Below are positions 27,455 to 36,340 of a stretch of 64,000 bases of DNA, in pieces. Under the pieces are notes generated by a model. The model worked only from the letters and a program-made list of their open reading frames with translations. It had not been told where the DNA came from and ran no database searches. The translations under genes were made by a program, and so were the position numbers. The DNA lies in assembly GCF_038008325.1 (NCBI RefSeq), contig NZ_JBBOYW010000001.1, forward strand, positions 2,594,001-2,658,000. Direction: 5' to 3'. Source of the DNA: Lysinibacillus sp. FSL K6-0232. Lineage in GTDB: Bacteria; Bacillota; Bacilli; Bacillales_A; Planococcaceae. The stretch's first letter is position 1, and each line of letters begins with the position of its first letter.

Positions 27455-28237
27455 TTATAGCATATTTGCGAAGGCTTCACCCATTCGAATTGGGCTTCCT
27501 TGCACAACATTATCTGTAAACTCAATCGCACCTTTTTCAAATAACATCACAACGGTTGAGCCAAATGAAAAATAACCAACTTCCTGCCCCTTACGCCATT
27601 TGGATGTGGTATTTGTTAGCACAATGGAATTCACAAACGTAGCACCCACTTTGATAAAGGCAACATGCTGATTGTTGGTAGCTTTCAACTCTGTTACTAA
27701 ACGGTAATTATGCGAAATTGGTTTTTTACCGTATGTAAGACCTAATTGATTTACAGGATACGATTTTTGCCCTAGTGTATATTGACGAATAACCTCCCCA
27801 TCAATTGGGCTATGGATGCGATGATAATCAGCAGGACTTAAATAAAAGACAATAAAATGACCATCCGCATATTGCGCAGCACGTTCTGTATTGCCAAGTA
27901 AATCCTGTAATGCATAGGGCTTACCTTTTACAAGAAATGTCATATCCCATTCAATACGTCCAAAGGATTCCACTTTGGCATCTACAGGACTAGCATAGAT
28001 CATTGGATTTTCTTCAATTGGTCGAGCATCCTCCAGCAGCTCTCTTGTAAAAAAATCGTGTAAACATGAAAATTGTTGTGGTTTTTTTGAAACTTCTTCA
28101 AGGTTAATATCGTATAGTTTCATATAGCTTGGAATAATGCGTTTACTCCACCTTGCCTTTGCAATTGCTTGCAAAAGATGAGAGGATTGCTTACCATTCG
28201 TTAGTTCTATTAAGCTTTGGTATAGTTTTTCTTTCAT
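27455..28237 (-). CDS. psd: Phosphatidylserine decarboxylase
   Basis: 260 residues. The self-cleavage site is FGST near the C-terminus (YFSFGSTVVMLFEKG), giving the pyruvoyl alpha chain, and YLSPADYHRIHSPIDG holds the conserved His. It makes phosphatidylethanolamine from phosphatidylserine. Divergently transcribed from pssA, which makes the substrate, across a shared promoter region. Confidence 0.95.
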   Translation of the reverse strand: MKEKLYQSLIELTNGKQSSHLLQAIAKARWSKRIIPSYMKLYDINLEEVSKKPQQFSCLHDFFTRELLEDARPIEENPMIYASPVDAKVESFGRIEWDMTFLVKGKPYALQDLLGNTERAAQYADGHFIVFYLSPADYHRIHSPIDGEVIRQYTLGQKSYPVNQLGLTYGKKPISHNYRLVTELKATNNQHVAFIKVGATFVNSIVLTNTTSKWRKGQEVGYFSFGSTVVMLFEKGAIEFTDNVVQGSPIRMGEAFANML

Positions 28238-28331
28238 ATCTGTAAAACCCCTATCTATTAATTTAGACTGTCAATTTTTTTGCATTCGAAGTATAATGGT
28301 ATAATATCTTAAGTCAAAGGAGTGATCCCCC

Positions 28332-28874
28332 TTGTTTTTTTATCACAAGTTGGTGGATACCACGGTTAAGAAAATGAAATCGCACGCAGCTAACTTCATC
28401 ACAATTAGTAATATGTCCTTTGGAGGAGCGGCTATTATGGCCACTTTACATGAATATTATAGCTATAGTGTCTTGTTTATCTTTATTGCAGCGCTTCTTG
28501 ATCGCTACGATGGTAAGGTAGCGAGAGCGCTTGGACAAGTGTCTGAGTTAGGTAAACAATTAGATTCTATGAGTGATATTATATCATTTGGTGTGGCGCC
28601 TGCATTATTAATGTATGAAGTTGTTTTAGTTGATTTTGGTTTTGTCGGTATGATGATGACCATCTTATTTATTGTCTGTGGTGCAATGCGGTTAGCTCGC
28701 TTTAATATTAGCGATACAAACGGCTATTTCACAGGCTTACCAATTACAGCTGCAGGTACGTTCTTAACATTAACGTATTTTGCAGTAGGTACGTTCCACC
28801 CGGCATTTTATCTTTTCCTTTTTCCCATTTTAGCTTTATTGATGATCAGTACATTTACACTAAAAAAAGTGTAA
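28332..28874 (+). CDS. pssA: CDP-diacylglycerol-serine O-phosphatidyltransferase
   Basis: 180 residues from a TTG start behind AAAGGAGTG; an ATG 14 codons on lacks a binding site. The CDP-alcohol phosphotransferase motif D-x2-DG-x2-AR-x8-G-x3-D-x3-D is present from DRYDGKVAR through LDSMSD. Several membrane helices. It produces phosphatidylserine for the divergent psd. Confidence 0.93.
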   Translation: MFFYHKLVDTTVKKMKSHAANFITISNMSFGGAAIMATLHEYYSYSVLFIFIAALLDRYDGKVARALGQVSELGKQLDSMSDIISFGVAPALLMYEVVLVDFGFVGMMMTILFIVCGAMRLARFNISDTNGYFTGLPITAAGTFLTLTYFAVGTFHPAFYLFLFPILALLMISTFTLKKV

Positions 28875-28901
28875 CAGCACATTTGCTGTTGCACTTTTTT
28901 T
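28864..28901 (+). terminator. Terminator of pssA
   Basis: AAAAAGTGTAACAGCA and TGCTGTTGCACTTTTT form a long stem with a CATT loop; it includes the last codons of pssA. Confidence 0.9.
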
Positions 28902-28961
28902 CATTTCCCGCTGCTTTTAAACATATACTGTCGAAAAATGGGGAAAGGATGACATCATTCA

Positions 28962-29669
28962 ATGAGCGGAATTTTTACATCTATGTTGCAGTTATGGTTT
29001 GAGCTTCCTGCATTACTTGGCTATTTAAAGGGGCAAACATTCCATAAACCCTTTTCAAAAGAAGAGGAAGCTGCTTGTATTGAACGATTTTTAGGTGGTG
29101 ATGAGCAGGCACGTCTTGACCTAATAGAGCGTAATATGAGGCTTGTTGCGCATGTCGTAAAAAAATTCCATCCAAAGCATGAGCAGCTTGATGATTATAT
29201 TTCAATTGGCACAATTGGTCTTATGAAGGCTGTAGAAAGCTATACGCCTGATAAAAAAACAAGGCTTGCCACATATGCCGCACGCTGTATTGAAAATGAA
29301 ATATTAATGCATCTACGCACACAGAAAAAAGTACAAAAAGATGTTTCATTGTTTGAACCAATTGGTACGGATAAAGACGGCAATGCTTTGCAAATTCGAG
29401 ATTTACTACAATGTGATGAGGAAAGTGCTACAGAAAAGCTTGAGCATAAGGAGCATGTTGCACAGCTCTATCGCTATTTAGATATGCTTGATGAACGTGA
29501 ACTCGAAATTGTCACACTTCGCTATGGTTTAAATCAGCAGGACGCACTTACACAAAAGGAAATTGCTGCCCGCTTAAATATTTCTCGTAGCTATGTATCT
29601 CGTATTGAAAAGCGAGCGCTTATCAAACTCTATCAATTATATAAACGCGATCAAAAATCGATTGAATAG
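28962..29669 (+). CDS. sigK: Sporulation sigma factor SigK (uninterrupted gene)
   Basis: 235 residues of a sigma-70 factor with region 2 (LIERNMRLVAHVVKKF, DYISIGTIGLMKAVE) and region 4 (TQKEIAARLNISRSYVSRIEK). The first ~20 hydrophobic residues match the pro-sequence removed by SpoIVFB. Sigma-K directs late mother-cell genes such as coat proteins. In B. subtilis the gene is split by the skin element; here one intact frame is present, so no excision is needed. CATATACT just upstream resembles a sigma-E -10 element. Confidence 0.95.
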   Translation: MSGIFTSMLQLWFELPALLGYLKGQTFHKPFSKEEEAACIERFLGGDEQARLDLIERNMRLVAHVVKKFHPKHEQLDDYISIGTIGLMKAVESYTPDKKTRLATYAARCIENEILMHLRTQKKVQKDVSLFEPIGTDKDGNALQIRDLLQCDEESATEKLEHKEHVAQLYRYLDMLDERELEIVTLRYGLNQQDALTQKEIAARLNISRSYVSRIEKRALIKLYQLYKRDQKSIE

Positions 29670-29683
29670 CCCGCATATAAAAA

Positions 29684-29716
29684 GCTCCCTTGCAACCATC
29701 ACAAGGGAGCCTTTCT
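29684..29716 (+). terminator. Terminator after sigK
   Basis: GCTCCCTTG / CAAGGGAGC (9 bp, 9-base loop) followed by CTTTCTTATT. Confidence 0.8.
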
Positions 29717-29730
29717 TATTCTACATCGTT

Positions 29731-29817
29731 CTAGTGCGTTGATTCTGTTAATTCCACTGAAATTAGTGAGCCGATTAAGGCTGTAATAATCACAACACCC
29801 GCTGTTAAAAATAACAT
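29731..29817 (-). CDS. 28-residue single-helix membrane peptide
   Basis: On the minus strand GGGAGG lies 7 bases before an ATG at 29817. The 28-codon frame (MLFLTAGVVIITALIGSLIS then VELTESTH) is one hydrophobic helix with a short polar tail, ending TAG. Strong binding site and a coherent membrane sequence argue it is real. I do not recognise the family. It lies between the sigK terminator and mtnN, facing the same way as mtnN. Confidence 0.6.
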   Translation of the reverse strand: MLFLTAGVVIITALIGSLISVELTESTH

Positions 29818-29929
29818 ACTAACTACCTCCCATAAAGAGATTCCTTGCTAATAGTGTAGCATGTATCATTTCGATAAACTGTGATTTTTCTCACAGAGAA
29901 AACAGCACATTTTGACTATTTTGTGTAGT

Positions 29930-30622
29930 TTATAAAGCGGTAATGGCCTTTAGCACGACCTGTGTTGAATGCTTTGCAGCAATTGGTAAAAATTCATCAA
30001 AGCTAATATTTGATTCCTTCCCTGCAATATCTGATAGCGCGCGAATAACAACAAAAGGTGTCGCGAATTGATAGCATACTTGTGCAACCGCAGCCGCTTC
30101 CATTTCTACAGCTTTCATTTGAGGAAAATGACGACGTACAGTTTCTACGTGCACAGGATCATGCATAAACGTATCCCCTGAGCAGATTAAACCAATGCCA
30201 TACTGATGCTCGCCTACAGCCTTTACAGCCTCCTCAGCAACCTTTATTAAGCCCTCATCTGATGGATAGGCTGCTGGCATCCCTGCCATTTGTCCAATTT
30301 CATAGCCAAATATTGTAACATCTACATCATGATGACGTACTTCATCCGAAATAACGACTGCACCAACCTCAAGATTCTCATCATAGCCACCTGCAGAGCC
30401 TGTATTAATGACAACATCAGGCTTAAATTCATGTAAAAGTATTGTCGTGGACATAGCAGCATTTACTTTACCAATACCACTTTTCAATAAGACAACTTCC
30501 TTACCCTCATATGTACCTGTTGTATATTCACTGCCTGCAATCGTTGTACTTTGTGCATCGTTTAATGCTGCACGTAGTAGCTCTACTTCTTCTTCCATTG
30601 CGCCAATTACTGCTATTTTCAT
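29930..30622 (-). CDS. mtnN: 5'-methylthioadenosine / S-adenosylhomocysteine nucleosidase
   Basis: ATG at 30622, 231 residues beginning [16 protein letters not shown]. Conserved [15 protein letters not shown], and [10 protein letters not shown] (catalytic-site Glu residues), then RALSDIAG. It cleaves MTA and SAH in methionine salvage and quorum-signal metabolism. In B. subtilis the gene (yrrU) also lies near yrrS and greA. Confidence 0.96.
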   Translation of the reverse strand: MKIAVIGAMEEEVELLRAALNDAQSTTIAGSEYTTGTYEGKEVVLLKSGIGKVNAAMSTTILLHEFKPDVVINTGSAGGYDENLEVGAVVISDEVRHHDVDVTIFGYEIGQMAGMPAAYPSDEGLIKVAEEAVKAVGEHQYGIGLICSGDTFMHDPVHVETVRRHFPQMKAVEMEAAAVAQVCYQFATPFVVIRALSDIAGKESNISFDEFLPIAAKHSTQVVLKAITAL

Positions 30623-30699
30623 GTTTTTATTTCTTCCCTTCTTTATTATGCTTTTGTTATCAATTATGCCTCGACAACATTGCATGCGCCAGAGGCTTT

Positions 30700-30739
30700 A
30701 ACCTATTCAGTAAACGGCAAAGCATTCACTGAATAAGTT
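30700..30739. repeat. Inverted repeat between mtnN and yrrS
   Basis: AACCTATTCAGT and ACTGAATAAGTT pair over 11 of 12 positions around a 16-base loop. It may terminate yrrS transcription, though the T-run is absent. Confidence 0.5.
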
Positions 30740-30765
30740 AAAAGTAAGCAAAGACATGATTTTCG

Positions 30766-31434
30766 TTAATAGGCGCCTTCTAATGTATTGAGTTGCTCAA
30801 GCTTTACAGGCAACCAGCCTTCATTATCTACCCATTCCATGCTCACACGATATATTTGCGATTTATCATTTGTGGAAACAACAGCCAATGTTGAATTAGG
30901 ACCACCATTATTTTGCATACGCCAAATAATCATATTGCTTTCATCAATGCCTGTTACCGTTGTTACGGTTGCCACCTTTTCAGCCCAGTCCACAGATTTA
31001 TCATCATAAGAAGATACATGCTGTCCTGTTTGTGTTGTAGGCGTTGGTTGCCAATGTTTACTTGTAATCACCTTATCAACGATTGGGTCATCCGATGTAG
31101 ATTCTTCTAGTGTATCTTGCTTATCCTGAGGTGCTTCAGGCTCTACCTCTGATTCCTCCTCTAGAGGTTCTTCATCTACCGCAATATCTTGATCGTCCTC
31201 TTTAATAGGCTCTTCATCAACATCCTTCTGGTCTTCTTTATCACCGCTCTTTGCCTCTTGTTGCGGTTCATCCTTTGTTGCTTGTTCTGCATCATCTTGC
31301 CATTTAAACACATAGGTTGCCGTTAGTATAATTAGTACGACTACAATACCAATTAAAACATTTAATAGTTTATCTAGCTTTTTATTACGAGATGGCTGCA
31401 AATGACGACTACTACGAGTTTGTCGTTCACTCAT
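30766..31434 (-). CDS. yrrS: YrrS family membrane protein (DUF1510)
   Basis: 222 residues: a short basic cytoplasmic N-terminus, one membrane helix (about 22-45), a long Glu/Asp/Gln-rich low-complexity stalk (about 50-125), and a compact C-terminal DUF1510 domain with the VEWADKVAT-like core (here SVDWAEKVATVTTVTGID). Function unknown; in B. subtilis it neighbours greA and a penicillin-binding protein gene. The stalk suggests reach into the wall. Confidence 0.85.
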   Translation of the reverse strand: MSERQTRSSRHLQPSRNKKLDKLLNVLIGIVVVLIILTATYVFKWQDDAEQATKDEPQQEAKSGDKEDQKDVDEEPIKEDDQDIAVDEEPLEEESEVEPEAPQDKQDTLEESTSDDPIVDKVITSKHWQPTPTTQTGQHVSSYDDKSVDWAEKVATVTTVTGIDESNMIIWRMQNNGGPNSTLAVVSTNDKSQIYRVSMEWVDNEGWLPVKLEQLNTLEGAY

Positions 31435-31586
31435 AATATTTCCCCCTCTCTAGCCAATATTCTATCAAGTTCGACAGCACTTGCAAAATAATTATACCCA
31501 TAATTTCAATCCTGCCAATGAAAGCATATAAAAAGCAGCCAGCCTTTCTAACAAAAGAAAGACCAACCGCTTGTACATCTACATCA

Positions 31587-32075
31587 TTATTTAATAGAAA
31601 GAATTTTTACTTTCATTTCGCCACCAGGTGTTTGGATTGCTACTTCTTCACCTTCACCACGCCCAAGCAGACCTTTAGCAATTGGAGATTCATTAGAAAT
31701 ACGGAATTCCATCGGGTCCGCTTCTGCTGAACCTACAATTGTGTATGATTCTTCCTCTGTTGATGGCTTACCATTAATAATTTCAACAAATGTAACCGTT
31801 TTCCCTAATGATACAACACTGTTATCTGTTTCATCCTCAGAAATAATTACAGCATTACGAATCATTGATTTTAATGTAGAGATACGTCCTTCTAAAAAGG
31901 CTTGCTCCTCTTTTGCTGAATCGTACTCAGCATTTTCAGAAAGGTCACCGAAATCACGTGCTATTTTAATACGTTCTACGATTTCCTTACGTGTTTCCGT
32001 TTCTAATTTCACTAATTCTTCTTCTAATTTACGCTTTCCCTCAGCTGTCATTGGGTATTGTTTTTCATTTGCCAA
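31587..32075 (-). CDS. greA: Transcription elongation factor GreA
   Basis: 162 residues from a TTG start behind AAGGAGTGAAGGA. The N-terminal coiled coil (about 10-78) has the tip [17 protein letters not shown] carrying acidic catalytic residues; the C-terminal FKBP-like domain ends [16 protein letters not shown]. It rescues backtracked RNA polymerase. It sits downstream of udk as in B. subtilis. Confidence 0.97.
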   Translation of the reverse strand: MANEKQYPMTAEGKRKLEEELVKLETETRKEIVERIKIARDFGDLSENAEYDSAKEEQAFLEGRISTLKSMIRNAVIISEDETDNSVVSLGKTVTFVEIINGKPSTEEESYTIVGSAEADPMEFRISNESPIAKGLLGRGEGEEVAIQTPGGEMKVKILSIK

Positions 32076-32111
32076 AGTCCTTCACTCCTTATTTCTTCAA
32101 TATAAAAACAT

Positions 32112-32149
32112 AAAACTCGACTAAATGCTATAGGAGAGCATTTAATCGA
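32112..32149 (-). terminator. Terminator between udk and greA
   Basis: TCGACTAAATGC pairs with GCATTTAATCGA (one mismatch); on the minus strand TTTTATGTTTTTA follows. Confidence 0.78.
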
Positions 32150-32251
32150 ATTTTATTATTTTTAAACGTTTTTCAAATTACGCTTTGACCTAATAGTATG
32201 CATAGCCTTTTTAAATATGCATGAAAATATTGTCAACACCACTCTATCTTA

Positions 32252-32890
32252 TTACAATACGTTATCAGTTTCAAGAATAGTTTTAATTTTCGTTACCATT
32301 AAATCAATCGCAACTTCATTATCCCCACCTTCAGGAATAATAATATCAGCATAACGTTTCGTTGGTTCAATAAATAAATTATGCATTGGACGAACAGCTG
32401 TTAAGTATTGTTCAATCACAGAATCCGTTGTACGTCCACGCTCTTTAATATCGCGCATTAAACGGCGAATAATGCGTAAATCCGCATCCGTATCTACAAA
32501 TAATTTAATATCCATTAAATCTCGTAAACCTGCATCCTCTAACACAAGAATACCTTCTAAAATAATCACATCTACTGGGTCGACATGAATAACGTCCTGC
32601 GCTCTTGTATGTTGCACATAATCATAAACAGGCTTGTCGATTGGCTGACGTGCTAATAATTTTTTTATATGCTCAATCAATAAATCATTATCAAAAGCTA
32701 ATGGATGGTCGTAGTTTGTGCCTAAACGTTCTTCAAATGTTAAATGACTTTGATCTTTATAATAAAAATCTTGTTCAATGACAACTACGGAATGGTTACG
32801 GAAAACATCATAAATGGCATGCGTTACACTCGTTTTACCTGAGCATGAGCCTCCCGCAATACCAATAACAACAGGACGCTTCACTACCAT
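32252..32890 (-). CDS. udk: Uridine kinase
   Basis: 212 residues; P-loop [13 protein letters not shown] at the N-terminus, EQDFYYKD and YDHPLAFD for nucleoside binding, then [12 protein letters not shown]. Phosphorylates uridine and cytidine. Follows trhP2 directly, the stop codon adjoining. Confidence 0.96.
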   Translation of the reverse strand: MVVKRPVVIGIAGGSCSGKTSVTHAIYDVFRNHSVVVIEQDFYYKDQSHLTFEERLGTNYDHPLAFDNDLLIEHIKKLLARQPIDKPVYDYVQHTRAQDVIHVDPVDVIILEGILVLEDAGLRDLMDIKLFVDTDADLRIIRRLMRDIKERGRTTDSVIEQYLTAVRPMHNLFIEPTKRYADIIIPEGGDNEVAIDLMVTKIKTILETDNVL

Positions 32891-34171
32891 TTAGCGATTC
32901 TCCTTTCGCATCATGTTATGCGGCTTTAAAGGTGTGTCGCATTTGAATTTCACAATTTGTAATGGATGGCGAGCTGCATCTAAGCTATTCCCATCCTCAT
33001 CCCATATTTCACCCATTGTAAAGCGGAAGTTGTCGATTTCAGGACCAAAGAACTCCACCTCATCACCAGGTTTAAAATAATTTCGTTGCTGCATTGTAAC
33101 GATTTTTGTTTCTGGGTCATGATTTAAAATTAAACCAGCAAACTCATAGGTTGTTTTACGACCATGCACACCAAACATTTGCTCCTCAAAGCCAGGTGCA
33201 TCATGGAAGAATGCTTCCGCTGTATCACGGTTAGCACATTTGTCTAGCTCCTCTAACCACTCACGTTTAATTGTAAAGTTGTCAGGGTCAGCACAATAAG
33301 CATCAATCACTTTACGATAAACAGAAACAACTGTTGCCACATAGTGAATCGATTTCATACGACCTTCGATTTTTAACGAATCAATACCAAGCTCAATCAT
33401 ATGAGGAATGGCTTCGATTAATTTTAAATCTTTCGGGCTCATTGCAAAAGGTGCATGATTATCATCGAAAAGCGCTTTCTCTTCGCCCTCTTCCAGCTCA
33501 TATAAATCATAGTCCCAACGGCATGATTGACAGCAGCCACCACGATTCGAGTCACGAGCTGTCATATGATTGGATAGCACACAGCGACCTGAATAAGCGA
33601 TACACATCGCACCATGAACAAAAGCCTCGATTTCAATATCGACGTTTTCCTTCATTAGCTTCATTTCTTCGCCACCTACTTCACGCGCTAGTACAACGCG
33701 GTGTAAGCCCTCTTCCTTCCAGTATTGCACAGCCTTCCAGTTCGATAATGATTGCTGTGTAGAAAGATGAATTTCAAGCTTAGGTGCTGCTGTACGGCAT
33801 GTTTCGATAATTAATGGATCTGCTACAATAATACCTGTTACACCGGCAGATTCAATATCTTTTAAGTAATCTTCTAAGCCTGCCATATTTTCGTTGTGTG
33901 CAAAAATATTTGTTGTGACATAAATTTTTGCACCATATCGATTAGCAAACTCCACACCTTCACGCATCTCTTCAATCGTAAAGTTATCTGCATTGGAGCG
34001 TAAACCAAACTCTTGTCCACCGATAAAAACAGCATCTGCTCCATAATGAACCGCTACTTTTAATTTTTCTAAGCTACCTGCTGGGGCAAGTAGCTCTGGT
34101 TTTTTTGTAATGACACGTTTACCGTCGACAATCTCACGGATTTTGTCATTTTGTTCTAATGCTAATGCCAT
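32891..34171 (-). CDS. trhP2: U32-family tRNA hydroxylation protein TrhP2 (YrrO)
   Basis: 426 residues of peptidase U32 family, with KKPELLAPAGSLEKLK, the EFVHGAMC-type motif (VHGAMCIAYSGRCVLSNH) and the cysteine pair in NRGGCCQSCRW that may bind an Fe-S cluster. Together with TrhP1 it is required for hydroxylation of wobble U34 from prephenate in B. subtilis. AGGAGGAGG precedes the start. Placed between trhP1 and udk as there. Confidence 0.92.
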   Translation of the reverse strand: MALALEQNDKIREIVDGKRVITKKPELLAPAGSLEKLKVAVHYGADAVFIGGQEFGLRSNADNFTIEEMREGVEFANRYGAKIYVTTNIFAHNENMAGLEDYLKDIESAGVTGIIVADPLIIETCRTAAPKLEIHLSTQQSLSNWKAVQYWKEEGLHRVVLAREVGGEEMKLMKENVDIEIEAFVHGAMCIAYSGRCVLSNHMTARDSNRGGCCQSCRWDYDLYELEEGEEKALFDDNHAPFAMSPKDLKLIEAIPHMIELGIDSLKIEGRMKSIHYVATVVSVYRKVIDAYCADPDNFTIKREWLEELDKCANRDTAEAFFHDAPGFEEQMFGVHGRKTTYEFAGLILNHDPETKIVTMQQRNYFKPGDEVEFFGPEIDNFRFTMGEIWDEDGNSLDAARHPLQIVKFKCDTPLKPHNMMRKENR

Positions 34172-34185
34172 GTTATTGCCTCCTC

Positions 34186-35118
34186 CTAGTAAACTGTTTC
34201 TTTAAAGATAAAGCCTGTATCTAAAGGTCTGATAGCTGGCTGAATCGCTTCAATTTTTGCCAATAACTCATCCTTTATCTCTTCATACGCTTCTTCTGAT
34301 TCATCAAAATAAGTATCAATAGCTTGACGATAAGCTGCTGTTACTGTGACCACATATTCTGGTGTTTGTAAAACGCCCTCAATTTTTAGCGCATCAATGC
34401 CACCTTCAAATAATTCACCAAGCTCATCAATGACGCACATATCATTTGGACTGAAAATGTGTGTGCCATTGACATCCTCATAGATTGGATATTTATTATT
34501 GCGCTCATCATCATGCAGGAACATATTGCGATTTTCATGGCGATTCTCAATTTCCATTACTTTATCTTGATATAAGAAATAATGTCCTAGTAATGGGCGT
34601 TTTGATTGGAACATACATGTCATCCCATGTACCTGCACTTCAATTTCGACTTCCGCATTTTCCTTAATTTCTAATATTTCATCCAGTGAAAGCTCACGGG
34701 CTAAAACGGCACGAGTCGCACCACGCTTGCCCCAATAATTAGCTGTAAACCAGTTCGTAGCAATTGTTTCTGGATTCCAATGTAGTGGAATTGTAACACC
34801 TTGCTCACGACGAAGTATTAGAACAGCTGGATCACCATAAATTAAACGATCCACACCGATACGTTGCATTTCTTTTAAATAATTCGCAAGAGCTTCTAGC
34901 TTGTCATTATGGAACAGTGCATTGACTGCCACATATACTTTTTTACCTGCTGCATGAATAAGCTTTGTCGCTTCTTCCACTTCATCAACAGAGAATTCTC
35001 CTGCTAGTCGTAGACCAAATTGTTGTTCACCAATAACAAAAGCATCTGCTCCAGCATTTAAAAGTGCTTTTATATGTTCTATTGATTGTGGTGTTACAAG
35101 CAATTCTGGTTTTTTCAT
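34186..35118 (-). CDS. trhP1: U32-family tRNA hydroxylation protein TrhP1 (YrrN)
   Basis: 310 residues from the ATG at 35118 behind GAGGTG. Same U32 fold as trhP2 with KKPELLVTPQSIEHIK and VHGMTCMFQSKRPLLGH, but without the C-terminal beta domain and the CCQSC cluster, so the pair is a long/short heteromer. Fifteen bases upstream of trhP2 in one operon starting at trmR. Confidence 0.9.
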   Translation of the reverse strand: MKKPELLVTPQSIEHIKALLNAGADAFVIGEQQFGLRLAGEFSVDEVEEATKLIHAAGKKVYVAVNALFHNDKLEALANYLKEMQRIGVDRLIYGDPAVLILRREQGVTIPLHWNPETIATNWFTANYWGKRGATRAVLARELSLDEILEIKENAEVEIEVQVHGMTCMFQSKRPLLGHYFLYQDKVMEIENRHENRNMFLHDDERNNKYPIYEDVNGTHIFSPNDMCVIDELGELFEGGIDALKIEGVLQTPEYVVTVTAAYRQAIDTYFDESEEAYEEIKDELLAKIEAIQPAIRPLDTGFIFKETVY

Positions 35119-35123
35119 AGTAG

Positions 35124-35756
35124 TCACCTCTTCAAACATAATAATAAACCATCACCGACTGGTAAAAAAGCACTTGTATAATCGGGGTGCTGCATAATCC
35201 ATTCTGTGAAGTTTTTTAAATTGCGAATCATTGTACGCTTACGACGTGGTACATCCTTTAACTCTAAATCTGATAAGCCATGCATATACATATTGTCGAT
35301 ATATAGAACACCACCTGATGCTACGAGAGGCGCATATTTTTCAAAAAAGCGCTGATATTGTCCCTTTGCGGCATCAATAAAAACAGCATCAAATGTTGTG
35401 TGAATGGCTTGATCATCCACCTCTAAAGCATCTCCCTCAATGACCGTAATGCGATCTGCTACAGCTGAGCGTTCAATATACGCTTTTGCTGCTGTGACAC
35501 GCTCTGTATCACGCTCAATTGTAACAATTTGCACATTTGGCAATGCCTCTGCCATTCTGATTGCAGAATACCCAATTGCTGTGCCTATTTCTAAAATCTT
35601 TGACGGATTTTGAATACGTAACAGCTGATTTAATGCATCAATAGCTGCTAGCTGCATAATTGGTACATGATGCTCCTCCGCATATGCTTCCATTTCTAAA
35701 AGCAATGTATTACGTGGCTGGATAAATGATTGTATATATGCATCTGATAATTCCAT
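35124..35756 (-). CDS. trmR: tRNA 5-hydroxyuridine methyltransferase TrmR (YrrM)
   Basis: Start at ATG 35756 after GAGGGTG; 210 residues. O-methyltransferase family 3 motifs: ILEIGTAIGYSAIRMA, VTIERD, VFIDAAKGQY. TrmR turns ho5U34 into mo5U34, the step after hydroxylation by TrhP1/P2 encoded next in the operon. The three genes thus form one wobble modification pathway. Confidence 0.93.
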   Translation of the reverse strand: MELSDAYIQSFIQPRNTLLLEMEAYAEEHHVPIMQLAAIDALNQLLRIQNPSKILEIGTAIGYSAIRMAEALPNVQIVTIERDTERVTAAKAYIERSAVADRITVIEGDALEVDDQAIHTTFDAVFIDAAKGQYQRFFEKYAPLVASGGVLYIDNMYMHGLSDLELKDVPRRKRTMIRNLKNFTEWIMQHPDYTSAFLPVGDGLLLCLKR

Positions 35757-35825
35757 TGTTTCACCCTCATTTAAAAGGCAACGTGCATTTTGCCGTTGTC
35801 TGTACTTCATCATTTAACAAAAAGA

Positions 35826-35999
35826 AAAAGACCAAACATAAAGTCTTGGTACTTACCCATACAAAAATGAGCAATTGTTTGGATGATGCTCAAACAATTG
35901 CCACCACGCATATTTATTCCACATAGCAATGCAGATTGATCAAAAATCACACTTTATAATAGCACGAAAATAGAAGGAAAGCTATTTTTCTTTCCTTCT
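35826..35999 (-). terminator. Series of hairpins between mltG and trmR
   Basis: Three stems are visible. 35972-35999: AGAAGGAAAG / CTTTCCTTCT. 35871-35901: GCAATTGTTTG / CAAACAATTGC, an 11-bp perfect dyad with TCATTTTTG after it on the minus strand. About 35827-35846: AAGAC / GTCTT with TTTTTCTTTTT after it. They most likely terminate mltG before trmR; three in 175 bases is redundant. Confidence 0.65.
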
Positions 36000-36340
36000 A
36001 TCGCATGTTGTCGAAAAACAATTATGTCAATAGCACAACAATGCCTTTTTATAAGGCAAGAGGTTGACCTCCATTATGACCGTGTGGTGTCCGCTAAGCT
36101 GCTAGGAGTCACGCAGTCTTCTCTCCAATCAACCATTTTACATAAGCATCCGCTACTTTTTTATAAAAAACAATTGGTCACTGCTATTTCGGTAACAATG
36201 ACATAGCTACCTCACTTTATTGTCAGTTCAACCATACTGTCATGGTTACTTTACTTTCGTATAGAGCATTTTTCTAGGCAAAAGCGAAGTAAAGCTTAAA
36301 ACGAAACTTCAATCTACATCATCACACTATATGTTTGTGT
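36000..36340. other. Intergenic region after mltG
   Basis: About 340 bases with no gene I can support; a 60-codon plus-strand frame lacks a ribosome binding site. A small inverted repeat AACCAT / ATGGTT lies at about 36229-36246. Confidence 0.5.

Noticed and set aside
36024-36206. 60-codon plus-strand frame after mltG
   Set aside because: No Shine-Dalgarno, no family resemblance, and it lies in a spacer with terminators.
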